From contig NZ_BGZH01000001.1 in assembly GCF_009617755.1 (NCBI RefSeq), positions 1,550,001 through 1,614,000 of the forward strand: 64,000 nucleotides of DNA, read 5' to 3'. The position numbers and the translations under genes were made by a program. Shown here one piece after another: positions 27,843-36,434 of the stretch. The stretch's first letter is position 1. Each line of letters begins with the position of its first letter. Below the pieces are notes generated by a model. That model made no database searches. It was not told the DNA's origin and was given only the letters and a program-made list of their open reading frames with translations. The stretch comes from Marinobacter salsuginis (GTDB lineage Bacteria; Pseudomonadota; Gammaproteobacteria; Pseudomonadales; Oleiphilaceae).

Positions 27843-29664
27843 TGCCGACACTGCCGGGCTGGGTCCGGTGGTGGCCCTGAGCGAATCACCCGGCCAGCGA
27901 GTCACGCGCCAGCTGCTGGAGGCCTTGATGTTCGAGGGTGTCATTGGCGGTGGCCTGGCCAGACGAGGTGCTTCCGGCTGGCAGTGGCTGAGCTTCAGGG
28001 TGGGCCAGCTGGAGGGGCGCTGCCTGGGTCGCGTCCGGGGGTTTGGTCGCCTGCGTCTGGATCTGGCGACGCTGATCCTGACGATGGGCGGCCGCCGGGT
28101 GGCCACGGACCTGCCGACCCTGGTTGATCACCTCCCGACCTCCCGGGACCGGCGTAACGCCCTGCTGCAGGAGCTGCTGGCTACGGTCGCCAACACCCAG
28201 CGGCTTGACGCCATGCGCCAGTCCTGTCGCTCGCCGGATCGGCGCCAGTTGCACGGCGAGGAGCTGGATCGGGCCCTCCACGAGGGGCACCCGTACCACC
28301 CCTGCTACAAGAGCCGTCTGGGGCTGCATCAAGACGAGAACGACCTGCTTCGTTACAGCCCCGAGACCAGCACCGGCTTTCGGCTACACTGGCTCGCAGT
28401 GCCACGGGGTCATCTGAATCGCCATTTCTCCGTGCCGGAGATGGACTTCTGGCAGGCCGAGCTGGGCCACGAGAGCGCCTACCTGTTGCGAGCGGCCTTC
28501 CATCGGGCGGGACTGGACTGGCAACACTATGCGCCACTGCCCGCCCACCCGTGGCACTGGCAGTCCCTCCTTCAGGGCCGACTGGCATCCCTGCTGACGC
28601 ATCTCGATATACAGAGTCTGGGAGCGATGGGGGATCGTTACCGGCCTGGCCAGTCCTTGCGATCACTGTTCAACATAAGTCATTCAGCCCGAGCGTGCCT
28701 GAAGCTCCCCCTCGGCATCCGCAACACCTCAGCCCGCCGGCACCTCGAGCCCCATTCCGTGCCCTCGGCGCCGGTCATCACCCGATGGCTGCAGTCTGTG
28801 GTCGATGCCGACTCACGATTTGCCCGGGCCTACCCGCTCAGGCTGCTGCCGGAGTATGCCAGCCTGGCCTTCTCCGCGGGCGAACCGTTCACACCAGAGA
28901 TGCATGCCCTCGAAGGCGAACTGGCAGCCATCTGGCGCTCCGCCATTGCCGCGCGGCTGGTCGAGGGTGAACAGGCCATACCGCTCAATGCACTGGCACT
29001 GTGGGAGCCGGACGGACTGCCCTTCATCCACCCCTGGGTTGAGCACTACGGGTTGCTGCCCTGGCTTCAGGCGACACTGGGCACTGTGATTCTGCCAGTC
29101 TGGCACATGCTGGCAGCCCACGGCGTCGGCCTTGAGGCCCACGGCCAGAACAGTCTGCTGGTAGTCCGCAATGGCTGGCCCCAGGCGCTGATGTTGCGGG
29201 ATTTCCATGACAGCGTGGAATACGCCCGGAGCTTTCTGCCTCTGACCACGCCGGAGCCGGACTTCGGCCCGCGCCGAACGCTGTACGAGCAAGCCCCGGA
29301 CAATCAGTTCTACCGGATGTCCGGGCCGGAGGCGCTTCGGGAGCTGGTGATGGACACCCTGTTTATCTACAACCTCAGCGAGCTGGCGCTTGTTCTGGAA
29401 GAAGCCTATGGCTTTGAGGAGCGCCGGTTCTGGCGAGAGGTCCGCCGGCTTCTTGGTGGCTACGGCGCGCACCACCCGGAGCTCCAATCACGACTGACGC
29501 AGCTTGCCTGGGACCAGCCCTGGATTCGGACTGAATCGTTGCTGCGGCAAAAGCTGCAAGCCGACGCGGCCTCGACCGGCCACCTTGTGCCCAATGCGCT
29601 GCTGGCCGGCGCCTCGTTATCGCCCAAACCCACCATTGATCACCATCAGGAGAGGTTATCGTGA
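27829..29664 (+). CDS. asbB: Petrobactin synthetase AsbB (second NIS synthetase)
   Basis: A second IucA/IucC-family enzyme of 611 residues, overlapping asbA by 14 bases. It shows LPAHPWHWQSLLQG, FNISHSARACLKLPLGIRNT and LEAHGQNSLLV. In Bacillus anthracis AsbB adds the second spermidine arm or condenses citryl-spermidine with dihydroxybenzoyl-spermidine. The two synthetases clearly differ in sequence, as expected for enzymes acting on the free and the substituted citrate. The order of the steps in this organism is inferred. Confidence 0.88.
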   Translation: MVSPDADTAGLGPVVALSESPGQRVTRQLLEALMFEGVIGGGLARRGASGWQWLSFRVGQLEGRCLGRVRGFGRLRLDLATLILTMGGRRVATDLPTLVDHLPTSRDRRNALLQELLATVANTQRLDAMRQSCRSPDRRQLHGEELDRALHEGHPYHPCYKSRLGLHQDENDLLRYSPETSTGFRLHWLAVPRGHLNRHFSVPEMDFWQAELGHESAYLLRAAFHRAGLDWQHYAPLPAHPWHWQSLLQGRLASLLTHLDIQSLGAMGDRYRPGQSLRSLFNISHSARACLKLPLGIRNTSARRHLEPHSVPSAPVITRWLQSVVDADSRFARAYPLRLLPEYASLAFSAGEPFTPEMHALEGELAAIWRSAIAARLVEGEQAIPLNALALWEPDGLPFIHPWVEHYGLLPWLQATLGTVILPVWHMLAAHGVGLEAHGQNSLLVVRNGWPQALMLRDFHDSVEYARSFLPLTTPEPDFGPRRTLYEQAPDNQFYRMSGPEALRELVMDTLFIYNLSELALVLEEAYGFEERRFWREVRRLLGGYGAHHPELQSRLTQLAWDQPWIRTESLLRQKLQADAASTGHLVPNALLAGASLSPKPTIDHHQERLS

Positions 29665-30965
29665 CTGCGCCCCTGTTCTATGTGGACAACACCCCGTATC
29701 GCCGGTCGGACTGCGACCGGCTGGTCCAACCCCTGGCGAACTCGGCACTGCTCCGGGAGCCCGCCGCAATCCGCCTCGCTGTCTGTATGCAAAACACGGC
29801 TGAATGGCTGGCGCTTTGTCTGTGGTTGAAACGTCATGGTGCGAGCGTGTTGCCCATCCATCCCGGTACTCCACAAGAGGCTGCCCGAGCGCTTGCCCGG
29901 GACACCGGCTGCAACCACCTGCTGTTCACAGACAGCCTGCAAAACGCCCGTGTTGAAGACATTGCCGGTGCCAGTTCGATGAGATCCGCCGACGGCGGAG
30001 AGCTGATTCAGCTCAGCTCCGGCACCACCGGCAAGCCCAAGGCCATTGCCCGCTCCTGGTCGGACATAGACCGGGAGGTGGACGCCTACGTCACCCAGTT
30101 CACCGAAGCCCAGGGATTAACACCCGTGGTAGCCTGCCCGGTCACCCATTCCTACGGCCTGATCTGTGGTGTTCTGGCGGGCCTCGCGAGGGATTCAGCA
30201 CCCCGCGTGGTCACCAGCCTGAATCCCCGCTTCATCCTGGCCGGGCTGAAAGCGGCGCCGGAGCACCTGCTGTACGCCTCCCCCACACTGGTGAGCCTGC
30301 TGATTCAGATGCTGCCCGAATCCGAGCGGCTGCATACCGTCATGCTCTCCGGAGCGCCGCTGCCGGCGCCGCTGCTGCGCCGGGTTCAAAGCCGCTGCCA
30401 GCGCCTGTGCCAACAGTACGGATGCTCGGAAGCCGGTTGTGTCGCCCTGGCAACGGAGTTGCACGAACCCGGCCAGCTGGGCCAGCCGCTGCGACACCTG
30501 GCGGTGCAGGCGGGGATTTCCGCCCAGTGCCCGGACGAAATCCGGATCACGGTGGAAGCCACCGGACAGGAGATTCACAGCCATGACCTTGGGTATTTCG
30601 ATACTCGGGGGGACCTGCATTTCCTGGCCCGCACCGACGACACCATCAACGTTGCCGGCATCAACGTCTACCCCGGTGCCGTCGAGGACGTCTTTCTCAC
30701 CTACCCGGGCATCACCGACGCGGTGGCGTTCAAGCAGCCTGACAGCTTTGCCGGGGAGCGGGTTTGCCTGCGGTTCGTGGCAGAAGCGGAGTTGGACATC
30801 GATCACCTGCGGCAGTGGTGCCGGGATCGACTGGCGCCCCACCAGGTGCCGGCGCTGCTGGAACAGGTAGAGGCTATTCCCCGCCTTGCCAACGGCAAGG
30901 TCAGCCGCCGGTTGCTGAGCAAAACCGGGCAACCGGCAGAGCGCACTCAGGAGGTACCGGCGTGA
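29661..30965 (+). CDS. asbC: 3,4-dihydroxybenzoate adenylation enzyme AsbC (AMP-dependent ligase)
   Basis: A 434-residue member of the acyl-adenylate-forming enzymes: IQLSSGTTGKPKAIARSW is the phosphate-binding loop, YGCSEAGC the A5 region, and SHDLGYFDTRGDLHFLARTDD the A7-A8 hinge. It is shorter than typical acyl-CoA ligases, like AsbC of B. anthracis (about 410 residues). It would activate 3,4-dihydroxybenzoate and load it on AsbD. The GTG start overlaps the asbB stop (GTGA) with GGAG upstream. Confidence 0.87.
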   Translation: MTAPLFYVDNTPYRRSDCDRLVQPLANSALLREPAAIRLAVCMQNTAEWLALCLWLKRHGASVLPIHPGTPQEAARALARDTGCNHLLFTDSLQNARVEDIAGASSMRSADGGELIQLSSGTTGKPKAIARSWSDIDREVDAYVTQFTEAQGLTPVVACPVTHSYGLICGVLAGLARDSAPRVVTSLNPRFILAGLKAAPEHLLYASPTLVSLLIQMLPESERLHTVMLSGAPLPAPLLRRVQSRCQRLCQQYGCSEAGCVALATELHEPGQLGQPLRHLAVQAGISAQCPDEIRITVEATGQEIHSHDLGYFDTRGDLHFLARTDDTINVAGINVYPGAVEDVFLTYPGITDAVAFKQPDSFAGERVCLRFVAEAELDIDHLRQWCRDRLAPHQVPALLEQVEAIPRLANGKVSRRLLSKTGQPAERTQEVPA

Positions 30966-31222
30966 CGACTGCCCGCGACGCGATCAAGACCGCCATCGAA
31001 AAACACCTGCCCGGCGCCCGACTCTCGGCGTTCAACGACAGCGCCCGGCTGAACGCCGACCTGGCCCTGGACTCGATCATGCTGCTGCAACTGATTGTGC
31101 ATCTGGAACTGGACCACGGCCTCTCTCTTCCCGAGGAGGCGTTGCTGGCCAGCCCGCCGGAGACAGTGACAGACCTGGAAGCCCTGCTGGTACGCTGCGA
31201 CAACATGGAGGTGTCTCGATGA
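30962..31222 (+). CDS. asbD: Aryl carrier protein AsbD
   Basis: An 86-residue carrier protein. The phosphopantetheine-bearing serine is S38 in LALDSIMLLQL, within a four-helix acyl-carrier pattern. It carries 3,4-dihydroxybenzoate loaded by AsbC. The GTG start overlaps the asbC stop (GTGA) and has a perfect AGGAGG seven bases upstream, which fixes the start. The stop overlaps asbE by four bases. Confidence 0.88.
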   Translation: MTTARDAIKTAIEKHLPGARLSAFNDSARLNADLALDSIMLLQLIVHLELDHGLSLPEEALLASPPETVTDLEALLVRCDNMEVSR

Positions 31223-32235
31223 TCAAGGTCCACTGTTTCGTCAGTTGCGTTTGCGAGCTGATCAAACGCACCCCGGGGGTGGATCATCGCCCCTTCTACT
31301 TTGGCGTCTGGGATGCCGACTTTTCCGTCGACAGCCAGTTCGTGCTGTCCTACCACTCGCCCCATACCCGCCATGACCAGTTCCGGGAATGGTATCGCCT
31401 GCTGTACGGCGTCCGCATCGAGCCCTGGTACGACCATGACCAATCCAAGGAGGCCAACATCCGGCAACTGGTGTCGCTGGTGGAGAACCGACCCGCGGAT
31501 CGTCAGGTGATGGTGATGCTGGACCTGTACCGTTTACCGGAGCGGGAGAACAAGTTTCACCAGAACCCCTTCCCCCACTACGTGCTGCTGGAGGCCACCG
31601 ACGACCCGGACCAGTGGTTCATGTCCGACCCCGACTTCCGCTGGGAGGGCGCCCTGCCGAAGGACCGGATCCTGGATTCGGTGCGTTCGCCGGCCGCGGC
31701 CGGCGGGTTCTGGTTCGACGGGCTGGACATTCGCCACACCCCGGCGGAAACCGTGGCCGCCTACTTTGCCCAGTGCATGAAGCCGGACACTAACCCGTTT
31801 ACCGACGCCCTTCGCCAGATCCTCCGGGCCCACGCCGGCACCGGGGCGATCCGCCCGCTTGATCAGTTGCCCGATGCGTTCCGGGAAATCCCGGTGATGG
31901 CGATTCGCAAGTACGCCTACGAACATGCCTTTGCCTGGCTGCTTGAGGACCAGGGTCAGACCGCTGAAGGCGACCCCTGGTTCGAGGACGTGTGCGAGGA
32001 CATTGATCGGCTGGTGAAAACCTACACCCAGATCCAGTACCGGGCCCTGAAACTGGCGATTTCCGGAAACGCAGCGCTGATCGCCGGTGTGGAGCAGTTG
32101 CTGGATGAGCAGGATGAACGGGAGTTCGCCATCAAGGCGCAGCTGCTGAATCTGTTCCGGGACTGGCAGCGCCAGGCACAGCCCGGCGCAGGCGCTGTAG
32201 CGGGCCATGGGATGACCGCAGAGGTGTTGCCATGA
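31219..32235 (+). CDS. asbE: Petrobactin biosynthesis AsbE (dihydroxybenzoyl transfer to spermidine)
   Basis: A 338-residue protein beginning MIKVHCFVSCVCELIKRTPG with HRPFYFGVWDADF, as in AsbE-like proteins of petrobactin clusters. In B. anthracis AsbE moves dihydroxybenzoate from the AsbD carrier to a spermidine amine. I recognise no classical catalytic motif; C6 and C10 and the HRPFYFG segment are the obvious candidates. The call depends on order, size (AsbE is about 330) and the ATGA overlaps on both sides. It is the least understood enzyme of the pathway. Confidence 0.8.
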   Translation: MIKVHCFVSCVCELIKRTPGVDHRPFYFGVWDADFSVDSQFVLSYHSPHTRHDQFREWYRLLYGVRIEPWYDHDQSKEANIRQLVSLVENRPADRQVMVMLDLYRLPERENKFHQNPFPHYVLLEATDDPDQWFMSDPDFRWEGALPKDRILDSVRSPAAAGGFWFDGLDIRHTPAETVAAYFAQCMKPDTNPFTDALRQILRAHAGTGAIRPLDQLPDAFREIPVMAIRKYAYEHAFAWLLEDQGQTAEGDPWFEDVCEDIDRLVKTYTQIQYRALKLAISGNAALIAGVEQLLDEQDEREFAIKAQLLNLFRDWQRQAQPGAGAVAGHGMTAEVLP

Positions 32236-33101
32236 TCCGCTTGCACCTGTGCACCATTTCCTTTCGCCACCATTTGGTGTCGCTGCCGGAGCTCGCCGGC
32301 TGGGCCGGTGCCCAGGGGTTCGACGGCATTGAGCTGTGGGGCGTGCATGCCCGCCACCTTGCCGACCAGCCGTCACTGGATGGACAGTGGCTTCAGGCCC
32401 GGGGGCTGACGGTGCCCATGATCAGTGACTACCTGCCCCTGGAGGGCAACGAAGCCGATGCGATCCGCCACACCCGGGACCTGTGCCGACTGGCCAGGCA
32501 CTGGCGCGCTCCCAAGGTACGGACCTTTGCCGGACAACAGGCCAGCGCCGGGATGTCGGAAGACCAGCGCCGCAAGGTGACCCGGCGACTTGGGGTGCTG
32601 GCCCAATGCGTGGCCGACGAGGGCCTTTCCCTGATGCTGGAGACCCATCCCGGGACCCTCGCGGACACCGTGGATTCCACGCTGGCACTGCTGGCCGATG
32701 CCGACCATCCGGCCCTCGGCATCAACTTCGATGTCCTGCACGTATGGGAATCCGGCGCTGACCCCTGCACGGCCCTGGACCAGCTGGCGCCCTGGGTGCG
32801 GCACTGTCACTTCAAGAATATCAGCCACTTTCAGCAGCTGGACGTGTTCGCGCCCGCCAACGTCTATTCACCGGCCGGCTGTCGCGAGGGCATGGTGCCG
32901 GTTCTGGAAGGCGCCTGCGACTATCGGCCGCTGCTCACCGCCCTGGCCAACTGGCGACGCCGGTCAGGGACCGATCCGCTGGATGTTTCCCTGGAATGGT
33001 TCGGTCCGGACAGTTACCAGGTACTGGCAACCGACCTTCGCCGGTTGCGGCATCGGCTCGGCGACGCTCGCCGATCTCAGGCGCTCACCGCCTGCCAGTA
33101 A
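32232..33101 (+). CDS. asbF: 3-dehydroshikimate dehydratase AsbF
   Basis: AsbF makes 3,4-dihydroxybenzoate from 3-dehydroshikimate, providing the catechol unit typical of petrobactin. This 289-residue xylose-isomerase-type TIM barrel has metal and substrate residues in LMLETHPGTLAD (Glu), INFDVLHVWESG (Asp, His), VRHCHFKNI (His) and a terminal SLEWFGPDS (Glu). It is the last gene of the operon; its last 25 bases overlap the end of the convergent DUF2218 gene. Confidence 0.88.
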   Translation: MIRLHLCTISFRHHLVSLPELAGWAGAQGFDGIELWGVHARHLADQPSLDGQWLQARGLTVPMISDYLPLEGNEADAIRHTRDLCRLARHWRAPKVRTFAGQQASAGMSEDQRRKVTRRLGVLAQCVADEGLSLMLETHPGTLADTVDSTLALLADADHPALGINFDVLHVWESGADPCTALDQLAPWVRHCHFKNISHFQQLDVFAPANVYSPAGCREGMVPVLEGACDYRPLLTALANWRRRSGTDPLDVSLEWFGPDSYQVLATDLRRLRHRLGDARRSQALTACQ

Positions 33102-33367
33102 ACCTCCACCACCTCATCCCCGGAAAAACGGATGAGGTGGGAGGCCACGACCTGACCCAGCTCTTTCAGCTCGTTGTCCGTGTTCGACTGACACGCCAAC
33201 TGCAACTCGTTATCCATCGCCGTCAACCGGCACACGCCGATCGAAAACGTCAGGACGCCGTCCGTTTCGGTCCACTCCGCCTCGATCTTGTGGCGGAAAT
33301 GCTTGCCCAAACGGTTGATCAGGCGACCGGGATTGGCACTGGTCACGCAGGCATTCATGGCTGGCAT
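33077..33367 (-). CDS. DUF2218 family protein at the end of the uptake operon
   Basis: A 96-residue cytoplasmic protein with SANPGRLINRLGKHFRHKIE, the conserved start of DUF2218, and a C-terminal strand pattern ending VVASHLIRFSGDEVVEVYW. The start at 33367 has AAGGAG seven bases upstream. DUF2218 genes are often found beside siderophore-uptake genes, but the function is not established. It is 35 bases after the ATPase gene and overlaps the end of asbF, so the two convergent operons meet inside it. Confidence 0.75.
   Translation of the reverse strand: MPAMNACVTSANPGRLINRLGKHFRHKIEAEWTETDGVLTFSIGVCRLTAMDNELQLACQSNTDNELKELGQVVASHLIRFSGDEVVEVYWQAVSA
33109..33140. other. Strong hairpin at the junction of the two siderophore operons
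   Basis: CCACCTCATCC and GGATGAGGTGG form a perfect 11-bp stem with a 10-base loop, 8 bases after the asbF stop. It lies inside the 3' coding part of the DUF2218 gene. There is no T-run. It may help stop or pause transcription coming from asbF. Confidence 0.45.
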
Positions 33368-33402
33368 GGCGAACTCCTTTGCTTGGATGGTTTTTCAAAA
33401 CC

Positions 33403-34194
33403 TCAAACGGATGGGCGGGCGGCAGAGAGCGGATTGTCTGCCAGGACAATGGGGTGACCCCGTGAGCAGCGCTCGATACGGGCTTCGATGCCGTAAGTGG
33501 CCGCCAGCAGCCCCGGGGTCAGGACCCGCTCTGGCGCTCCGAGCTCCGCCCGGCCCCCGGGCGACAGCACCAGAACCTGGTCGCAAAAGCGCAGGGCGAG
33601 GTTCAGGTCGTGACTGGCTACCAGGGCAATCGCCCGGTCATCCGTAGTTGCCGCGCGGACCGCGTTCAACACATTGAGCTGCCAGTGCAGGTCCAGGGCG
33701 CTTGTTGGCTCGTCCAGCAGCAACAGTGGCGTCTGGCGCACCAGCACCTGGGCCAACCCCACCATCTGGCGCTGGCCGCCCGACATCTCCGACAGGCGCT
33801 TCAGCGCCAGTTCGCGTATACCCAGGGTGTCAAAGACTGCCTCAATGGCTCGCTCGGTTTCCCGCCGGTTCCAGTCACTCCGGGCCGACCGGCAGGCGCT
33901 GAATACGGTTTCGTAGGCCACCAGGGGAATGGCCTGGGGCAGCGGTTGTGGCAGGTAGCCAATCTGGCGGACCCGGTCGCCGGGGCTCTGGCAGTCCAGT
34001 TCCTGTCCGCCCAGGGCAATCGAACCGCGGGCCGGCAGAACGCCGGCCAGGGATTTGAGCAGGGTGGATTTACCCACCGCGTTCGGCCCGACGACCGCGA
34101 CCAGGGAACCGGGCGCGATGGCCGGCAGCGAGAGGTCACGGTAGACCGGGTGGCGGCGATAACCGGCGGTCACGTTTGTCAGCTTCAGGCTCAC
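33403..34194 (-). CDS. Iron-siderophore ABC transporter ATPase (FecE/FhuC type)
   Basis: A 263-residue ATPase with Walker A GPNAVGKST, Q loop YLPQPLPQA, signature MSGGQRQMVGLAQ, Walker B LLLLDEPTSALD and the switch histidine in VASHDLN. It drives ferric-siderophore import through the adjacent FecCD permease, with which it shares a four-base overlap. Given the neighbouring asb genes the cargo is most likely ferric petrobactin or a breakdown product. Confidence 0.9.
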   Translation of the reverse strand: MSLKLTNVTAGYRRHPVYRDLSLPAIAPGSLVAVVGPNAVGKSTLLKSLAGVLPARGSIALGGQELDCQSPGDRVRQIGYLPQPLPQAIPLVAYETVFSACRSARSDWNRRETERAIEAVFDTLGIRELALKRLSEMSGGQRQMVGLAQVLVRQTPLLLLDEPTSALDLHWQLNVLNAVRAATTDDRAIALVASHDLNLALRFCDQVLVLSPGGRAELGAPERVLTPGLLAATYGIEARIERCSRGHPIVLADNPLSAARPSV

Positions 34195-35282
34195 AGGGCC
34201 AGTCTCCGGCTGCGCCCGACAATCAGGGCAATGAACAGGGGAATACCCACCAGGGCGGTGACAATGCCCACCGGCAACACCACACCGGGCACCAGCAGCT
34301 TGCTGGCAATGGAGGACAGTGACAGCAGCAACGCCCCGGCCAGGGCGCTGCCCGGCAGCAGGAAGCGGTGATCCTCCCCCAGCATCAGCCGGGCAATGTG
34401 GGGCGCCACCAGGCCGATGAAGCCGATTTCCCCCACAAACGCCATGGCCGCGGCGGTCAGCAGACTGACCCGCAGCAACACTAGCAGTCGCATCCGCTCC
34501 ACCCGGATGCCCAGACTGCGGGCCTGCTCCTCGCCGCTGCGCAGCAGGGTCATGGCCCAGGCATTGCGCAGGGAAAACGGCAGGCAGGCGGCCAGAACAA
34601 CAGCGACAATCATCACCTTGTCCAGGGACGCCCGGGCCAGGCTGCCCATGGTCCAGAACACGATCTGCTGCACCGATTCGGCATCGGCGACAAACTGGAT
34701 CAGGCCCACGATGGCGTTAATCCCGAACAGAAGGGCGATACCGAACAGCACCACCGCGTGTACAGAGGCGCCCAGGGTTTTCGACAGCAGCAGAATCAGC
34801 AGCGAGGCGGCCGCGGCGAAGACAAACGCCGACAGGGGTAGCAGGATATGAGCGGCCAGCCCGAATAGCGACAGGTTGAACACGATCACCAGCGACGCCC
34901 CGAGAGTCGCCGCGGCGCCCACGCCCAGGGTGTAGGGACTGGCCAGCGGGTTGTTGAGGACTGTCTGCATTTCGGCGCCGGCCAGACCCAGGCAGGCCCC
35001 GACTACCACCGCCATCAGGGCATAGGGCAGGCGGATATCCTGGATAATCACCCGGGTACCGGCATCCAGCGCATCCGGGTTCAGGAGGCCATGAACCACA
35101 TCCACCAGGCCAAGCATGGCCGGGCCGGATGCCACATCCACCAGCAGCGCCACCAGACAAGCGAGGGCCAAAGCCAGTAGACAGATCACCCGGCGCACGA
35201 CAAAACGACGATACTGATCAGCGAGGCCCTCACCGGGATCGCCCGCGGCTGGCGGATATTCCGCCCTGGAGACCGTTGTCAT
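34191..35282 (-). CDS. Iron-siderophore ABC transporter permease (FecCD family)
   Basis: A 363-residue permease with about ten hydrophobic helices, and the family motif GEIGFIGLVAPHIARLMLGEDHR that contacts the ATPase, preceded by the SLGIRVERMR segment. I place the start at the ATG at 35282, which overlaps the stop of the binding-protein gene (ATGA) and has GGAG eight bases upstream; the reading frame is open a further 27 bases. There is only one permease gene, so it probably works as a homodimer. Confidence 0.9.
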   Translation of the reverse strand: MTTVSRAEYPPAAGDPGEGLADQYRRFVVRRVICLLALALACLVALLVDVASGPAMLGLVDVVHGLLNPDALDAGTRVIIQDIRLPYALMAVVVGACLGLAGAEMQTVLNNPLASPYTLGVGAAATLGASLVIVFNLSLFGLAAHILLPLSAFVFAAAASLLILLLSKTLGASVHAVVLFGIALLFGINAIVGLIQFVADAESVQQIVFWTMGSLARASLDKVMIVAVVLAACLPFSLRNAWAMTLLRSGEEQARSLGIRVERMRLLVLLRVSLLTAAAMAFVGEIGFIGLVAPHIARLMLGEDHRFLLPGSALAGALLLSLSSIASKLLVPGVVLPVGIVTALVGIPLFIALIVGRSRRLAL

Positions 35283-36427
35283 TGCGGCTCTCCCTCGGCG
35301 TCTACCCAATAGGTGCCGTTCAGGGGCACGGGCTGAAACTGCTCGTAGAATGCCGCCAGGGTCTGCTCCGGTGCCAGGTGGCCCAGCTGCTCCGGGTGGA
35401 ACCAGCGCGCCAGGGCCTGCACGGCCACTACATTCAACGGGGTGTTGTAGAAATGATGCCAGATCGCAAAGGCCCGCTGCTCCTGCACCGCCTCGAGCAC
35501 CGACAATCCCGGGCGGTTGGTGATGCGTTGCAGGGATTGCCGGGCAGTGGTTTCCGACACGCCGGCGCCCAATACCACGTAGGGCTGCTGACTGATCGGT
35601 GTGGCCAGACCACCGGATCCGATGGCAGTCGCCACGTAGCGATCCGGTTGATCGGCGATCAGGTATTCCAGGTTCAACACGCCGCTGACACCGGGGATTC
35701 GGTCGGCGGCGACATTCCGGCCGCCAGCAGCTTCCAGAAATAAACCCATCATGCCGTGGACCATGGTTTCGCAGCAGCTGTCATGCAGGCCCACGCGGCT
35801 GTGCAGGAACACCGTCGGCCATTGGTCTCGGGAAATCGTTTTCACCACGTCGGTAACCAGCGCCAGCTCGCGTTGGTAGAAAACGTTAAAGCGCCGTGCT
35901 TCAGCCTCCCGGCCCAGAACCTCGCCCAGCACTCTCATGCTTTTGGGGGTATTCACCAGCGGATCCTGTCGAAAGTCCACGAACACCACTGCCACACCGG
36001 CCCGCTCCAGCCGGTCGATCAGCGCCCGGTTGTGCGCACCCGGGCCATGGCCCTCAATACTGAAGATGGCCAGATCTGCGCCCATGGCAAGGACACTCTC
36101 CAGGCTGAAGCTGTCGGCCGAGGCATGACCCACCCTTGGCACCTCGGCCAGGGCCGGAAAACGGTCGAGATACTGGGCATAGCCGGCGGGATCGGTTTTT
36201 TCAAAATCCGGCAGCAGGCCAGCCAGGCGATCCACCACCTGATCGCCCTCGAGAATCGCCAGCGCCGGTATGTATCGACTTTCTCCCAGCACCAACCGCT
36301 GGACCTGATCGGGCACGGTGACCGAGCGTCCGGCCAGGTCGATCACCGTTCTCGCCGCCTGGGCCAGGGATGCAGACAACAGCAAAGCGCCGCCCAACAG
36401 GGCGGCATGCAATGGGTTCAGAAGCAT
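35279..36427 (-). CDS. Periplasmic siderophore-binding protein of the ABC importer
   Basis: A 382-residue exported protein: signal peptide about 1-24 (ending SLAQA), then VIDLAGRSVTVPDQVQRLVLGE, typical of type III iron-siderophore binding proteins (Peripla_BP_2). The start at 36427 gives a clean signal sequence and has GAGG before it. There is no lipobox cysteine, so the protein is soluble in the periplasm. HSRVGLHDSCCETMVHG is an unusual Cys-Cys-containing stretch in the ligand domain. It lies 7 bases after the receptor gene and would deliver ferric petrobactin to the permease. Confidence 0.87.
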   Translation of the reverse strand: MLLNPLHAALLGGALLLSASLAQAARTVIDLAGRSVTVPDQVQRLVLGESRYIPALAILEGDQVVDRLAGLLPDFEKTDPAGYAQYLDRFPALAEVPRVGHASADSFSLESVLAMGADLAIFSIEGHGPGAHNRALIDRLERAGVAVVFVDFRQDPLVNTPKSMRVLGEVLGREAEARRFNVFYQRELALVTDVVKTISRDQWPTVFLHSRVGLHDSCCETMVHGMMGLFLEAAGGRNVAADRIPGVSGVLNLEYLIADQPDRYVATAIGSGGLATPISQQPYVVLGAGVSETTARQSLQRITNRPGLSVLEAVQEQRAFAIWHHFYNTPLNVVAVQALARWFHPEQLGHLAPEQTLAAFYEQFQPVPLNGTYWVDAEGEPQ

Positions 36428-36434
36428 CGGGACC

